The notes beneath the pieces are model-generated. The model was not told the origin of the DNA, did not search any database, and saw only the letters and a list, made by a program, of their open reading frames with translations. Both the position numbers and the translations under genes were made by a program. Below are positions 1 to 6,641 of a stretch of 8,162 bases of DNA, piece after piece (position 1 is the stretch's first letter; each line of letters starts with the position of its first letter). Location: positions 1 through 8,162 of the forward strand of contig CAKMPP010000090.1 of the NCBI GenBank assembly GCA_927911475.1, in the 5' to 3' direction. The stretch is from an uncultured Solobacterium sp. GTDB taxonomy: Bacteria; Bacillota_I; Bacilli_A; Erysipelotrichales; Erysipelotrichaceae.

Positions 1-769
1 ATCTAAATGCGCAATACATTCTGTCACAAGCTCTACATACTCATCCATCTCTAAAACATGATATTGAGATGGATTAGATACATACTGTACGCCTAATCTT
101 GTATTCTTTAGGTAATGCAATAACTGTAACTTCACACCATAATCTGACAGGCATTTAAATGTTCGATTGTTTCTAACAACATCTTTTGATCCTCGCCTGG
201 AAGACCGATAATAAGTGCACAATAACTTCTATATTGATAGCCTTTAGATTCTTGACTGCTTCATCAAATACTTCAAGTGGATATCCACGATTCATCCACT
301 TCGCTGTACTTTCATGAATGGTTTGTAGGCCAAGCTCTACCCAGATAAATTTATTTAGGTACTTTTCTTTTAACTCTTTTAAAAGTTCTATAACATCTTT
401 TCCCAAACAGTCAGGTCTAGTCGCAATGGAAATCCCTGCAAATAAGTCATCCTCTAAGGCTGCCGTAAAGATTTCTCGAAGTTTGCTAGTAGGAGCGTAA
501 GTATTTGTAAAGGATTGGAAATATGCAATATAGTCGCCCTTTGGAATCTCTTGGTGATTATAAATCAGTTCCTCTCTGCTTAAACGCTTCCCCTCATAGT
601 AAATCGCGAAATCTCCTGAACCTCCCTCACCACAAAAGATACAACCTCCAACAGCGACTTTTCCATCACGATTTGGACAGGTCATTCCTGTTTCAAGCGC
701 TACTTTATATAGCTTTCGTCCAAAGGTATCTTTAAGATATTGCGGAAGTGAATAATACAGTTGTTTCAT
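1..769 (-). CDS. TIGR01212/YhcC-family radical SAM protein, 3'-partial and frameshifted
   Basis: A radical SAM protein of the YhcC (TIGR01212) type; the family's substrate is not established. The N-terminus carries a conserved CPNRDG segment and the cysteine pattern C31-x11-C43-x2-C46, the likely iron-sulfur cluster ligands. The first frame gives 198 residues and ends at a stop at 173-175, but family-like sequence continues in other frames. A one-base loss near 212 separates VIVHL from IIGLPGEDQK, and a second near 144 separates HLNACQ from DYGVKLQLLHYLKNTRLG. That last frame stays open to position 1, so the C-terminus lies outside the window. The gene follows mupG by 44 nt on the same strand but has no obvious role in amino-sugar recovery. 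The start at 769 has only a weak AGAGAT Shine-Dalgarno. Family assignment is fairly sure; whether the gene is really broken or mis-sequenced is open. Confidence 0.85.
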
Positions 770-800
770 ATCTCTATTCTATGATGAAATGTATAAGAAA

Positions 801-826
801 AGAAGATACTTTATTACATATCTTCT
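801..826 (-). terminator. Weak hairpin at the 3' end of mupG
   Basis: The 8-bp arms AGAAGATA (801-808) and TATCTTCT (819-826) are perfectly complementary around a 10-nt loop. Read on the minus strand, the second arm is followed by TTTCTTATAC. The stem is AT-rich, includes the last codons and stop of mupG, and has only a modest U-tract. At best it is an attenuating or partial terminator between mupG and the radical SAM gene. Confidence 0.3.
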
Positions 827-1863
827 CTTACAAATCGAATCTTCATACCACCTTTGACTAATTTTAGAATCGATAAGTCCTTTGGTGATACATGACCAAT
901 GATATTGACACGATTATCTGCTGGTAGTGGACTACGTACAATCTGTACTTCACCTGCATATCGTAAGTACGCATCGTTATCCATTGTGATTGCGCCAACT
1001 TCACGGGTAATTGTATTGTTTGGCACGATGTGCTCATCTACCTTCTTTAATAAACGTGCTTCTTCTACACGAATAATCCATGATGGACTATCGATACGAC
1101 AAGTTACTTCTTTATCATAGAAATGTTCTGCATGTTTTAAAGTAGCAGGAATATCGATGACTCCCGTATCACAATAGGATTGAATACGTTCAATCTCATA
1201 TGTACTAATACCCGGGTCTCCCACAAACACTTGGTCTACATGGTACTTTAATGTCAGTTCCATAAACGCTGCATATGGAGAAATGTGACGATGATGTTCT
1301 AGGGTTGGTAGACCCTCAAAAATAGGTCCACGCTTTAATACATCTCCAGGGATAAAGGCAATCACATGGATACCTGCATCCTGTAATGACTTGGTAATCC
1401 GTAAGAAGTACTCTTCATCTAGTCCTGTTTCACTACGTGGATAGTAGTTATGCATGGCAAGGATTTCTTTGCCTTCACGTACTAAGTCTTCTACTTCCTC
1501 AACACGTATTGTTGAAGCGTTTAATACAATTGGCATCTCTTTGGCTAACGCCAGCATTTCTGCATGGTTAAAACCATAATCCAAACGTAATGCATATACA
1601 TCTAGCAACTTCGCAATTTCTCGTACAGATGAAACCTGGAATAACTCCAATGATTTTGTGGATACATCTGCTACGATACGGAAGCCTTCTTCGTTTAACC
1701 ATGCACACATTGCATGCATGTCTTTTGTGTATGTGTCACTAAACTCTTCAGCGATGTGTAATGACACAAATACAAGTGGATGATTTTTTCCTACACTTTG
1801 TAGGTATGCTTTCTGTTTTTCAAATGTGCTTAAGAATACAGAATATCCTAATGAATTTGCCAT
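814..1863 (-). CDS. mupG: MupG-like 6-phospho-N-acetylmuramidase (DUF871)
   Basis: Predicted cytoplasmic glycosidase of the DUF871/MupG family. In Staphylococcus aureus MupG cleaves MurNAc-6-phosphate-GlcNAc into MurNAc-6-phosphate and GlcNAc, feeding MurQ. The 349-residue product matches the usual length of about 350. Residues 1 to about 235 form the TIM-barrel part, with the N-terminal GYSVFLSTFEKQ, the family signature HNYYPR at 138-143 followed by ETGL, and VFVGDPGIS around 212-220. Residues from about 250 form the C-terminal cyclophilin-like domain (RIDSPSWIIRVEEARLL, then DNRVNIIGHV). I chose the ATG at 1863, because a possible upstream start at 1893 would add ten unlike residues inside murQ. 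GGAGA lies 7 nt ahead of it within the end of murQ, and the murQ stop is 1 nt away, so the two are translationally coupled. I identify no catalytic residues with certainty. No defects were seen. Confidence 0.9.
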   Translation of the reverse strand: MANSLGYSVFLSTFEKQKAYLQSVGKNHPLVFVSLHIAEEFSDTYTKDMHAMCAWLNEEGFRIVADVSTKSLELFQVSSVREIAKLLDVYALRLDYGFNHAEMLALAKEMPIVLNASTIRVEEVEDLVREGKEILAMHNYYPRSETGLDEEYFLRITKSLQDAGIHVIAFIPGDVLKRGPIFEGLPTLEHHRHISPYAAFMELTLKYHVDQVFVGDPGISTYEIERIQSYCDTGVIDIPATLKHAEHFYDKEVTCRIDSPSWIIRVEEARLLKKVDEHIVPNNTITREVGAITMDNDAYLRYAGEVQIVRSPLPADNRVNIIGHVSPKDLSILKLVKGGMKIRFVREDM

Positions 1864-1864
1864 G

Positions 1865-2767
1865 TTATTTCTCCATGATTGCTTCACGAACATGACCGCA
1901 AGCTTGCTGTAAACACATTAATGCGTCTTCATAAGAACAGTTTGCTAGTATCATTGTGATAGCGACTTTACAGGAACCTTTTGCTGCATCTATCGTAGCA
2001 CGTGCTACAGAACGTTCAACCCCTGTAGCTTCCATAACAATATTTTCTGCGCGATTACGTAGTTTTTCATTTGTCTGCATCACGTCAACCATGAGGTTTT
2101 GATATGCCTTTCCAAGGCCTACCATCGTTGCTGTAGAAATCATATTGAGAATCATCTTCTCAGCTGTACCAGACTTTAAACGTGTAGAACCTGTTAGTAC
2201 TTCAGCACCTACAGGAACATCCACTGCAATCTCTGCAACTTCACCAATCTTAGAGTGATGTGTATTGGAGATTGCGGCTGTATGACAACCTAACTGTTGT
2301 GCATACGCTAAACCACCAAGCACATATGGAGTACGACCACTCGCTGCTAAACCAATCACGATATCTCTTTCATTTAATCCAATTTGAATTAAATCTTGTT
2401 TTCCAAGTTCTACAGAGTCTTCTGATCCTTCACGTGCTTTAATGAAGGCTCCTTCACCACCAGCGATTAGACCAACAACTACATCAGGAGATACGCCAAA
2501 GGTTGGAGGACATTCTGCCGCATCTAATACCCCGAGTCTTCCACTTGTGCCAGCACCCATGTAAATGATTCTTCCTCCTTGACTGATTGCCTCGATACAA
2601 TACTCAATTATCTTTGAAATATTAGGAAGATGTGGTTGAATCGCAGACGCAATTAACGCATCCTCGCGATTCATTTCTGTAATGATTTCAAGTGAACTCA
2701 TTTGGTCTAAATTCATTGTATTTTCATTGCGGTGTTCTGTAGCGATTGTTTGCAGATTAATTGTCAT
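1865..2767 (-). CDS. murQ: N-acetylmuramic acid 6-phosphate etherase
   Basis: Cleaves the D-lactyl ether of MurNAc-6-phosphate to give GlcNAc-6-phosphate and D-lactate in the cytoplasm, joining wall recovery to amino-sugar metabolism. The 300-residue protein is full length for the family. It opens with the typical TEHRNENTMNLDQMS segment. A SIS-fold sugar-phosphate site follows with GAGTSGRLGVLDAAECPPTFG-type sequence at 71-91. E85 (in AAEC) and E116 (in EGSED) align with the catalytic E83 and E114 of Escherichia coli MurQ, with a constant offset of two. LTGSTRLKSGTAEK at 191-204 is another family signature. The ATG at 2767 is supported by AGGGGGA (2776-2782) 8 nt upstream and by the family's N-terminal pattern. 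It is the first gene of a leftward unit with mupG and lies divergent from an RpiR-type regulator. Confidence 0.96.
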   Translation of the reverse strand: MTINLQTIATEHRNENTMNLDQMSSLEIITEMNREDALIASAIQPHLPNISKIIEYCIEAISQGGRIIYMGAGTSGRLGVLDAAECPPTFGVSPDVVVGLIAGGEGAFIKAREGSEDSVELGKQDLIQIGLNERDIVIGLAASGRTPYVLGGLAYAQQLGCHTAAISNTHHSKIGEVAEIAVDVPVGAEVLTGSTRLKSGTAEKMILNMISTATMVGLGKAYQNLMVDVMQTNEKLRNRAENIVMEATGVERSVARATIDAAKGSCKVAITMILANCSYEDALMCLQQACGHVREAIMEK

Positions 2768-2790
2768 ATGCGTATTCCCCCTATGATATT

Positions 2791-2814
2791 TCCTACTATA
2801 TCCATATTATAGGA
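2791..2814. promoter_or_regulatory. Imperfect 24-bp dyad over the murQ -10 box, candidate operator
   Basis: Outer arms TCCTA (2791-2795) and TAGGA (2810-2814) are perfectly complementary, and inner TATA-type bases also pair. In all, 9 of 12 half-site positions are symmetric. The element covers the predicted -10 box and transcription start of murQ, a placement that suits repression. The neighbouring RpiR-type regulator is the natural candidate to bind, but this is inferred from position only. Confidence 0.35.
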
Positions 2815-2836
2815 ATAATGATAATAAAAATTTCAA
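2806..2836 (-). promoter_or_regulatory. Candidate murQ-mupG promoter
   Basis: On the minus strand, TATAAT (2806-2811) is a perfect -10 consensus, and TTGAAA (2831-2836) is a good -35. The 19-bp spacing is longer than the ideal 17. The -10 box sits inside the 24-bp dyad at 2791-2814. Transcription would begin near 2799, giving a leader of about 30 nt ahead of the murQ start at 2767. The -10 call is stronger than the -35 call. Confidence 0.5.
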
Positions 2837-2842
2837 TATTGA
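2833..2842. promoter_or_regulatory. Perfect 10-bp palindrome in the divergent spacer
   Basis: TCAATATTGA reads identically on both strands. It overlaps the proposed -35 of murQ and lies between the two divergent genes. In an AT-rich spacer such a short palindrome can arise by chance, so the regulatory reading is tentative. Confidence 0.25.
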
Positions 2843-2854
2843 TACTTTTTTTTC

Positions 2855-2867
2855 GAAATATTATTTC
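2855..2867. promoter_or_regulatory. GAAAT-ATT-ATTTC inverted repeat, candidate regulator operator
   Basis: Perfect 5-bp arms GAAAT and ATTTC flank a 3-nt centre. The site ends 46 nt before the regulator start, just upstream of its possible GATAAT -10 box at 2877-2882. This fits autoregulation by the RpiR-type protein. Site ownership is inferred. Confidence 0.35.
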
Positions 2868-2876
2868 TGTTTTTGG

Positions 2877-2882
2877 GATAAT
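2877..2882 (+). promoter_or_regulatory. Possible -10 box of the RpiR-type regulator gene
   Basis: GATAAT differs from the consensus by one base and lies 31 nt ahead of the regulator ATG at 2914. No convincing -35 is found at 16-18 bp: the bases there read CGAAAT, inside the inverted repeat at 2855-2867. The promoter may be weak or the call may be wrong. Confidence 0.25.
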
Positions 2883-2913
2883 GTGCTATTGTTTTTTATA
2901 GGAGAAAATAGCC

Positions 2914-3762
2914 ATGAAAAACGCACTCATTCGATTACGTGAACATTACCACGAACTAGCCGGTGCAGAAAGAACCGTTGCGGAATATATTCTCAAAAAT
3001 CCTGAAACTGCAAGTACACTTTCCGTACAAGAGTTGGCACATAAAAGTTTTTCATCGCCATCAGCGGTTGTCAGAATGTGCCACCGCATCAACTTTGATG
3101 GATACAAAGATTTTAAACGCAGTCTGACCATTGAATTAGCACTTCATGCAAAGGCTGGCGAGCAGATGTATAACGAAGAAATCAAAAGAACTGATAATAT
3201 CGCAGATATCATTCGCAAAGTAACAGCCAAAAACACAAAGTCCCTCGATGAAACTGAGAAGCTATGGATGTTGAAACCTTACGTGAAATGCGCAAAGATT
3301 ATGAATGATGCACGCAATGTCATTCTTGTCGGTATGGGGGCTTCCTTAGTCACACTACGTGATTTATATCTCAAGTTATTACGTATTTCAAAGCCATGTA
3401 CTATCAACGATGACTGGCACTCCCAACTTCTCAGCTGTAAAAATAGTACCGCAGAAGATGTGGCGATTATATGTTCCTACTCTGGTAATACAACCGAAGT
3501 TATCACATGCATGAATGCTTTAAAGGAGAATCTAACTCCTATTATCGCAATCACACGTTGCGTCGATACACCTGTTTCAAAACTTGCAGATTATAAATTA
3601 TATACGACTGAAAATGAGTCCCTTTTGCGTACAGCCGCAATGTCATCACGCATCTCTCAATTAAATATTATCGATATTCTTTACACTGCACTCGGTTCAA
3701 TGAACTACGATGAAACGATTAAAGTATTACATCGTACCTATATAGAAAAACCAAAGAACTAA
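2914..3762 (+). CDS. murR: RpiR/MurR-family transcriptional regulator
   Basis: A 282-residue DNA-binding regulator with an N-terminal HTH_6 domain (about 1-77) and a C-terminal SIS sugar-phosphate-binding domain (about 125-260). The helix-turn-helix covers roughly residues 36-62 (LSVQELAHKSFSSPSAVVRM). The SIS domain shows VILVGMGAS at 136-144 and the phosphate-binding-type loop CSYSGNTTEV at 187-196. Length and layout are normal for RpiR proteins. The ATG at 2914 is set by AGGAGA (2900-2905) 8 nt upstream. Divergence from murQ-mupG suggests a MurR-like repressor that senses MurNAc-6-phosphate, as E. coli MurR does. The ligand is inferred from the neighbours, because RpiR proteins sense various sugar phosphates, so the symbol is provisional. 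It converges on the nucleoside operon at a shared terminator. Confidence 0.82.
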   Translation: MKNALIRLREHYHELAGAERTVAEYILKNPETASTLSVQELAHKSFSSPSAVVRMCHRINFDGYKDFKRSLTIELALHAKAGEQMYNEEIKRTDNIADIIRKVTAKNTKSLDETEKLWMLKPYVKCAKIMNDARNVILVGMGASLVTLRDLYLKLLRISKPCTINDDWHSQLLSCKNSTAEDVAIICSYSGNTTEVITCMNALKENLTPIIAITRCVDTPVSKLADYKLYTTENESLLRTAAMSSRISQLNIIDILYTALGSMNYDETIKVLHRTYIEKPKN

Positions 3763-3784
3763 AAAAGACGATATCCGTCTTTTT
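3762..3784. terminator. Bidirectional intrinsic terminator
   Basis: Perfect 9-bp arms AAAAAGACG (3762-3770) and CGTCTTTTT (3776-3784) enclose a 5-nt loop. On the plus strand the hairpin ends in a T-rich tail just after the regulator stop (3760-3762). On the minus strand it comes 4 nt after the hydrolase stop (3789-3791) and ends in six Ts. One element therefore serves both converging units. Confidence 0.85.
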
Positions 3785-3788
3785 AATT

Positions 3789-4728
3789 TTAATACTGCTG
3801 TAATAAACCTTTTAGAGTGCTTGCGAATTTCTCACGATCAACACCAAGCATTACCATAGTTTCACGTGACTTAAACTTTGTATCACTCCATATGTCGGTA
3901 ACTGTCTTGCCAAAGCTTAATCGGCTTTGTGTTTCAACATAAACACCTGCTTTTTGTCCTGTAAAGATTTCAGGATATTGTAAGTAAATTAATGGACATG
4001 CGTCATGGATACAAAGGATTTCACGTTTGTAGTTCTTGATATAGAAGTTGAGATTAGATTGTACAACATCCACAAAGAACTGACTGATCTTCGTATTAAA
4101 ATTGCGGATGTCTTGAATATCTTTAGCATCTAAGTAGGCATCAACGGTTACATCTAAACCGAACATTACCACTGGGATACCACTTTGCATAACTGTTTCT
4201 GCAGAATGAGGATCTGCATAAATATTAAATTCAGCAGCCATTGTGGCATTACCGCCAACAGCAGCACCGCCCATGATGAGAATTCGTTCAACCATATCCT
4301 TTAAATCAGGATGAGAGATAATTGCGTTTGCGATATTTGTTAGTGGGCCTACTGCAACAATTTGTAGTTTGCCACCTTCTTTTTTCGCAGCCTCATAGAT
4401 AGCATCCCATGCATGCATTGTTTCTTTTTTTGGCTGGAGATTCTGGAATCACAACACCACCAAGTCCATCTTTACCATGAACTTCAGAAGCATCATCCAG
4501 TTCAACACACATTGGCTTAATCGCACCTGGATACACTTTAATATCTTCTCTACCTGCATACGCAAGTACATTACGACAATTCTTAAATGTCTTAGCATGT
4601 TCTACGTTACCTGCAACTGCAGAAATACCACGAATCGCAAGTTTATCTAGCTTGAGTGCACAAAGAAGTGCAACCGCATCATCGACACCAGTATCGGTAT
4701 CAATCCAAATTGGAATTAAGTCTGTCAT
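3789..4728 (-). CDS. Inosine-uridine preferring nucleoside hydrolase, frameshifted at an A7 run
   Basis: Hydrolyses the N-glycosidic bond of ribonucleosides to give base and ribose in the cytoplasm. The first frame (start 4728) carries the calcium-binding motif as D10-T-D12-T-G-V-D16-D17, with Thr instead of Pro, a common variant. It continues through AGN41 and HGKDGLGG (84-91) to PESPAKK. It then runs out after a seven-A run (plus-strand T run 4425-4431). Removing one A joins it to ETMHAWDAIYEA and the second segment, giving a 312-residue protein of normal length. That segment holds VGPLTN, MAAEFNIYADP (near 163-173) and CIHDAC (D at about 242). The start overlaps the upstream hydrolase stop as ATGA (4725-4728), with AGGTGG 8 nt ahead. 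Substrate preference cannot be read. Family is certain; the break is probably an extra base. Confidence 0.9.
4425..4431 (-). other. Seven-A homopolymer at the hydrolase frame break
   Basis: On the coding strand the run follows GCC and is read AAA AAA A. One A fewer restores the hydrolase frame exactly. This is either a homopolymer sequencing error, a true mutation, or a site where polymerase slippage could rescue the frame in part of the transcripts. Confidence 0.8.
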
Positions 4729-5684
4729 GCGATTTCCACCTTTCTGCCTTCGTATGTCTTACATACTTCTACAAGTAGATCAACAAATCTTTCACGGTCT
4801 ACACCAAGCACTGCAGTAACATTGCTTGGATTGCCACTTGATTGATGCCAATCCGCGATAGTCGCACCACGTGTATAGTGACCTTCGATATCGATTTCGA
4901 CATACATCTCTTGTGTAGTAAAGATTTCAGGCTTCATTAGCACTGCAACAGCACATGGATCATGTAATGGTGAACCATTCCAGCCAAGTTCTGCATGATG
5001 CTTGAAGAAGAAATCTAACCAATCCGCTACGATACCAGATACCTGGTTACCAATTTTGCGGATTCTCTTTTCATCCTCTGGATAAACGATAGCCTTCTCT
5101 GTTACATCAAGACCGCACATTGTAACTGGGATACCTGACGTAAATACGATTTGTGCAGCCTCTGGATCTTCAAAGATATTGAATTCAGCTGCTGGTGTCC
5201 AGTTACCGTTTCTAAGACCACCACCCATGATGGAAATTCTTCCAATCTTTGATTTTAATTCTGGATGTGTTAGTAATAGTGCCGCAACGTTTGTTTGTGG
5301 ACCGGTAGCGATAATCGTTACCGGTTCCTCACTTTCTCTTAACACTTTCGCCATTAAACCGACAGAAGATAACTCTGATAACTGCATGCATGGCTCTGGC
5401 ATAGCAGGACCATCCAAGCCAGATTCGCCATGGAAGTTTCCGGCTGTGATTAATGGAGATAATAATGGTAGTTCTCTACCCTTCGCAATTGGCGCATCAA
5501 TACCTAGTAAAGTACAGATACGCATTGCGTTATATGTTGTTTTGGCTAGTGTTTGGTTTCCTGCCACACTTGTGACTGCTTTGATATCAAAGGCAGGATT
5601 TGCCTTAGCAAATACCCAAGCAATCGCATCATCGTGACCAGGATCACCATCTAGGATGACTGGTATTTTTTTGATTTCACTCAT
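4725..5684 (-). CDS. RihA-like ribonucleoside hydrolase
   Basis: A 319-residue cytoplasmic nucleoside hydrolase, intact and of usual length. The calcium-binding motif is DGDPGHDDA with D12, D14, D18 and D19. SVAGNQT (39-45), HGESGLDGPAMPEP (85-98), GPQTNVA (128-134), NWTPAAEFNIFEDPEAA (161-177) and PLHDPC (239-244) follow. These segments resemble E. coli RihA, the pyrimidine-preferring hydrolase, more closely than the neighbouring hydrolase does, so cytidine and uridine are plausible substrates. This is inferred from similarity, not from a specificity residue. The ATG at 5684 overlaps the upstream permease stop as ATGA, with AAGGTGA just ahead. Its own stop overlaps the next hydrolase start in the same way. 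It should act directly on nucleosides brought in by the co-encoded ABC transporter. Confidence 0.93.
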   Translation of the reverse strand: MSEIKKIPVILDGDPGHDDAIAWVFAKANPAFDIKAVTSVAGNQTLAKTTYNAMRICTLLGIDAPIAKGRELPLLSPLITAGNFHGESGLDGPAMPEPCMQLSELSSVGLMAKVLRESEEPVTIIATGPQTNVAALLLTHPELKSKIGRISIMGGGLRNGNWTPAAEFNIFEDPEAAQIVFTSGIPVTMCGLDVTEKAIVYPEDEKRIRKIGNQVSGIVADWLDFFFKHHAELGWNGSPLHDPCAVAVLMKPEIFTTQEMYVEIDIEGHYTRGATIADWHQSSGNPSNVTAVLGVDRERFVDLLVEVCKTYEGRKVEIA

Positions 5685-6640
5685 GCGCTCACCTTTTCAG
5701 CACTCTCACGGTGTGCACGCTTTGCACGACTAGCCGCAATGATAGCAAATACAACTAAACCAATAATTGTAACTAAATAAGGAATTGGTGAAACGAGGTT
5801 AGAATCTACACCTGTCGCAGATAACTTGATGCCAAATGCCTGTGCGAATCCAAAGATAAGTGCTGCAAGCATACAGCCTAGAGGCTCACCAGCACCCATT
5901 GCCTGTGCTGCTAAGGCAATAAATCCACGTCCAGCAACCATGTCGAGGGACCAACCCATCGCATAGTACATAGACATAAACGCTCCACCCATACCACAGA
6001 GTACACCAGCAATAATCATTGTAATGTACTTCACTTTAATAACACTAACACCAACAGAAGAAGCTGCATGTGAGTTTTCACCAACAGAGCGGATATTTAA
6101 TCCTAGAGGTGTATGGTATAACAACACCCATGTTAAGAACACACAGATGAATGCTAAGTATGTTAATAAGCTATGTCCAGATAATACTTGTCCTATCACA
6201 GGAATCTTATCAATAAGAGGAATAGTAATACTTGGAATCTGTAACTTCTGTGTAATTAAAGAAGTTGTGGAAGTAAGTTGTGTTCCTTGTGTAATACCTG
6301 TAATTACCTTAACTAAGAAGATTGTTCCACCAGATCCAATCATATTAACTGCAGTACCCGTTAAGATAATGTTTGTCTTTAGATTGAATGCGAAGAATCC
6401 CATTAGTAAGCTTACGATAATACCTACAGCAATCGCCACAAGTAAACCAACAAACCAATTACCAGAATAGTAAGCAAATAATGAACCAAACAATGCGGAA
6501 ATCATCATTGTACCTTCAAGACCGATATTGGATACGCCTGCTTTTTCACAAATAACAGCAGCCATTGTCGCAAATAGGATTGGAGCTGTAATACGGAAAA
6601 TCGCAAAGAAGAATTCTGGTGTCATAATAAGTGATAACAT
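5681..6640 (-). CDS. Nucleoside ABC transporter permease, NupQ-like
   Basis: Inner-membrane permease of the BPD_transp_2 family, second of the pair in a Bmp/Nup-type nucleoside importer. The 319-residue protein has about eight to ten hydrophobic segments. It carries the family's CEKAGVSNIGLEG motif (31-43), the cytoplasmic coupling region LNIRSVGENSHAASSVGV (181-198) and AGRGFIALAAQAMG (236-249). The C-terminus is basic and cytoplasmic-looking (SRAKRAHRESAEK). The ATG at 6640 is 1 nt past the stop of the first permease, with GGGAG about 11 nt ahead. The stop overlaps the RihA-like gene as ATGA. It should pair with the first permease to form the channel, powered by the ATPase. It is intact, unlike the two transporter genes upstream. 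Substrate is inferred from family and from the hydrolases. Confidence 0.9.
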   Translation of the reverse strand: MLSLIMTPEFFFAIFRITAPILFATMAAVICEKAGVSNIGLEGTMMISALFGSLFAYYSGNWFVGLLVAIAVGIIVSLLMGFFAFNLKTNIILTGTAVNMIGSGGTIFLVKVITGITQGTQLTSTTSLITQKLQIPSITIPLIDKIPVIGQVLSGHSLLTYLAFICVFLTWVLLYHTPLGLNIRSVGENSHAASSVGVSVIKVKYITMIIAGVLCGMGGAFMSMYYAMGWSLDMVAGRGFIALAAQAMGAGEPLGCMLAALIFGFAQAFGIKLSATGVDSNLVSPIPYLVTIIGLVVFAIIAASRAKRAHRESAEKVSA

Positions 6641-6641
6641 C

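Noticed and set aside
1864..1893. Upstream ATG giving mupG ten more residues
   Set aside because: The extension MFVKQSWRNN is unlike the family, lies within murQ, and the internal ATG at 1863 has a well-placed GGAGA.
2883..2892. TGC-TATTGT as an extended -10 for the regulator gene
   Set aside because: Transcription would start at or within the Shine-Dalgarno, leaving no leader, and there is no matching -35.
4393..4728. Programmed -1 ribosomal frameshift at the A7 run of the second hydrolase
   Set aside because: The downstream frame is reached by dropping one base (+1), whereas A-rich slippery heptamers normally give -1. The family does not use recoding here.
5179..5637. A 152-codon open frame on the plus strand
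   Set aside because: It lies wholly antisense to the intact RihA-like gene, has no family-like sequence and no Shine-Dalgarno; it is a mirror of the coding strand.
6024..6470. A 148-codon open frame on the plus strand
   Set aside because: It is antisense to the intact NupQ-like permease, and its composition reflects the reverse complement of membrane segments.
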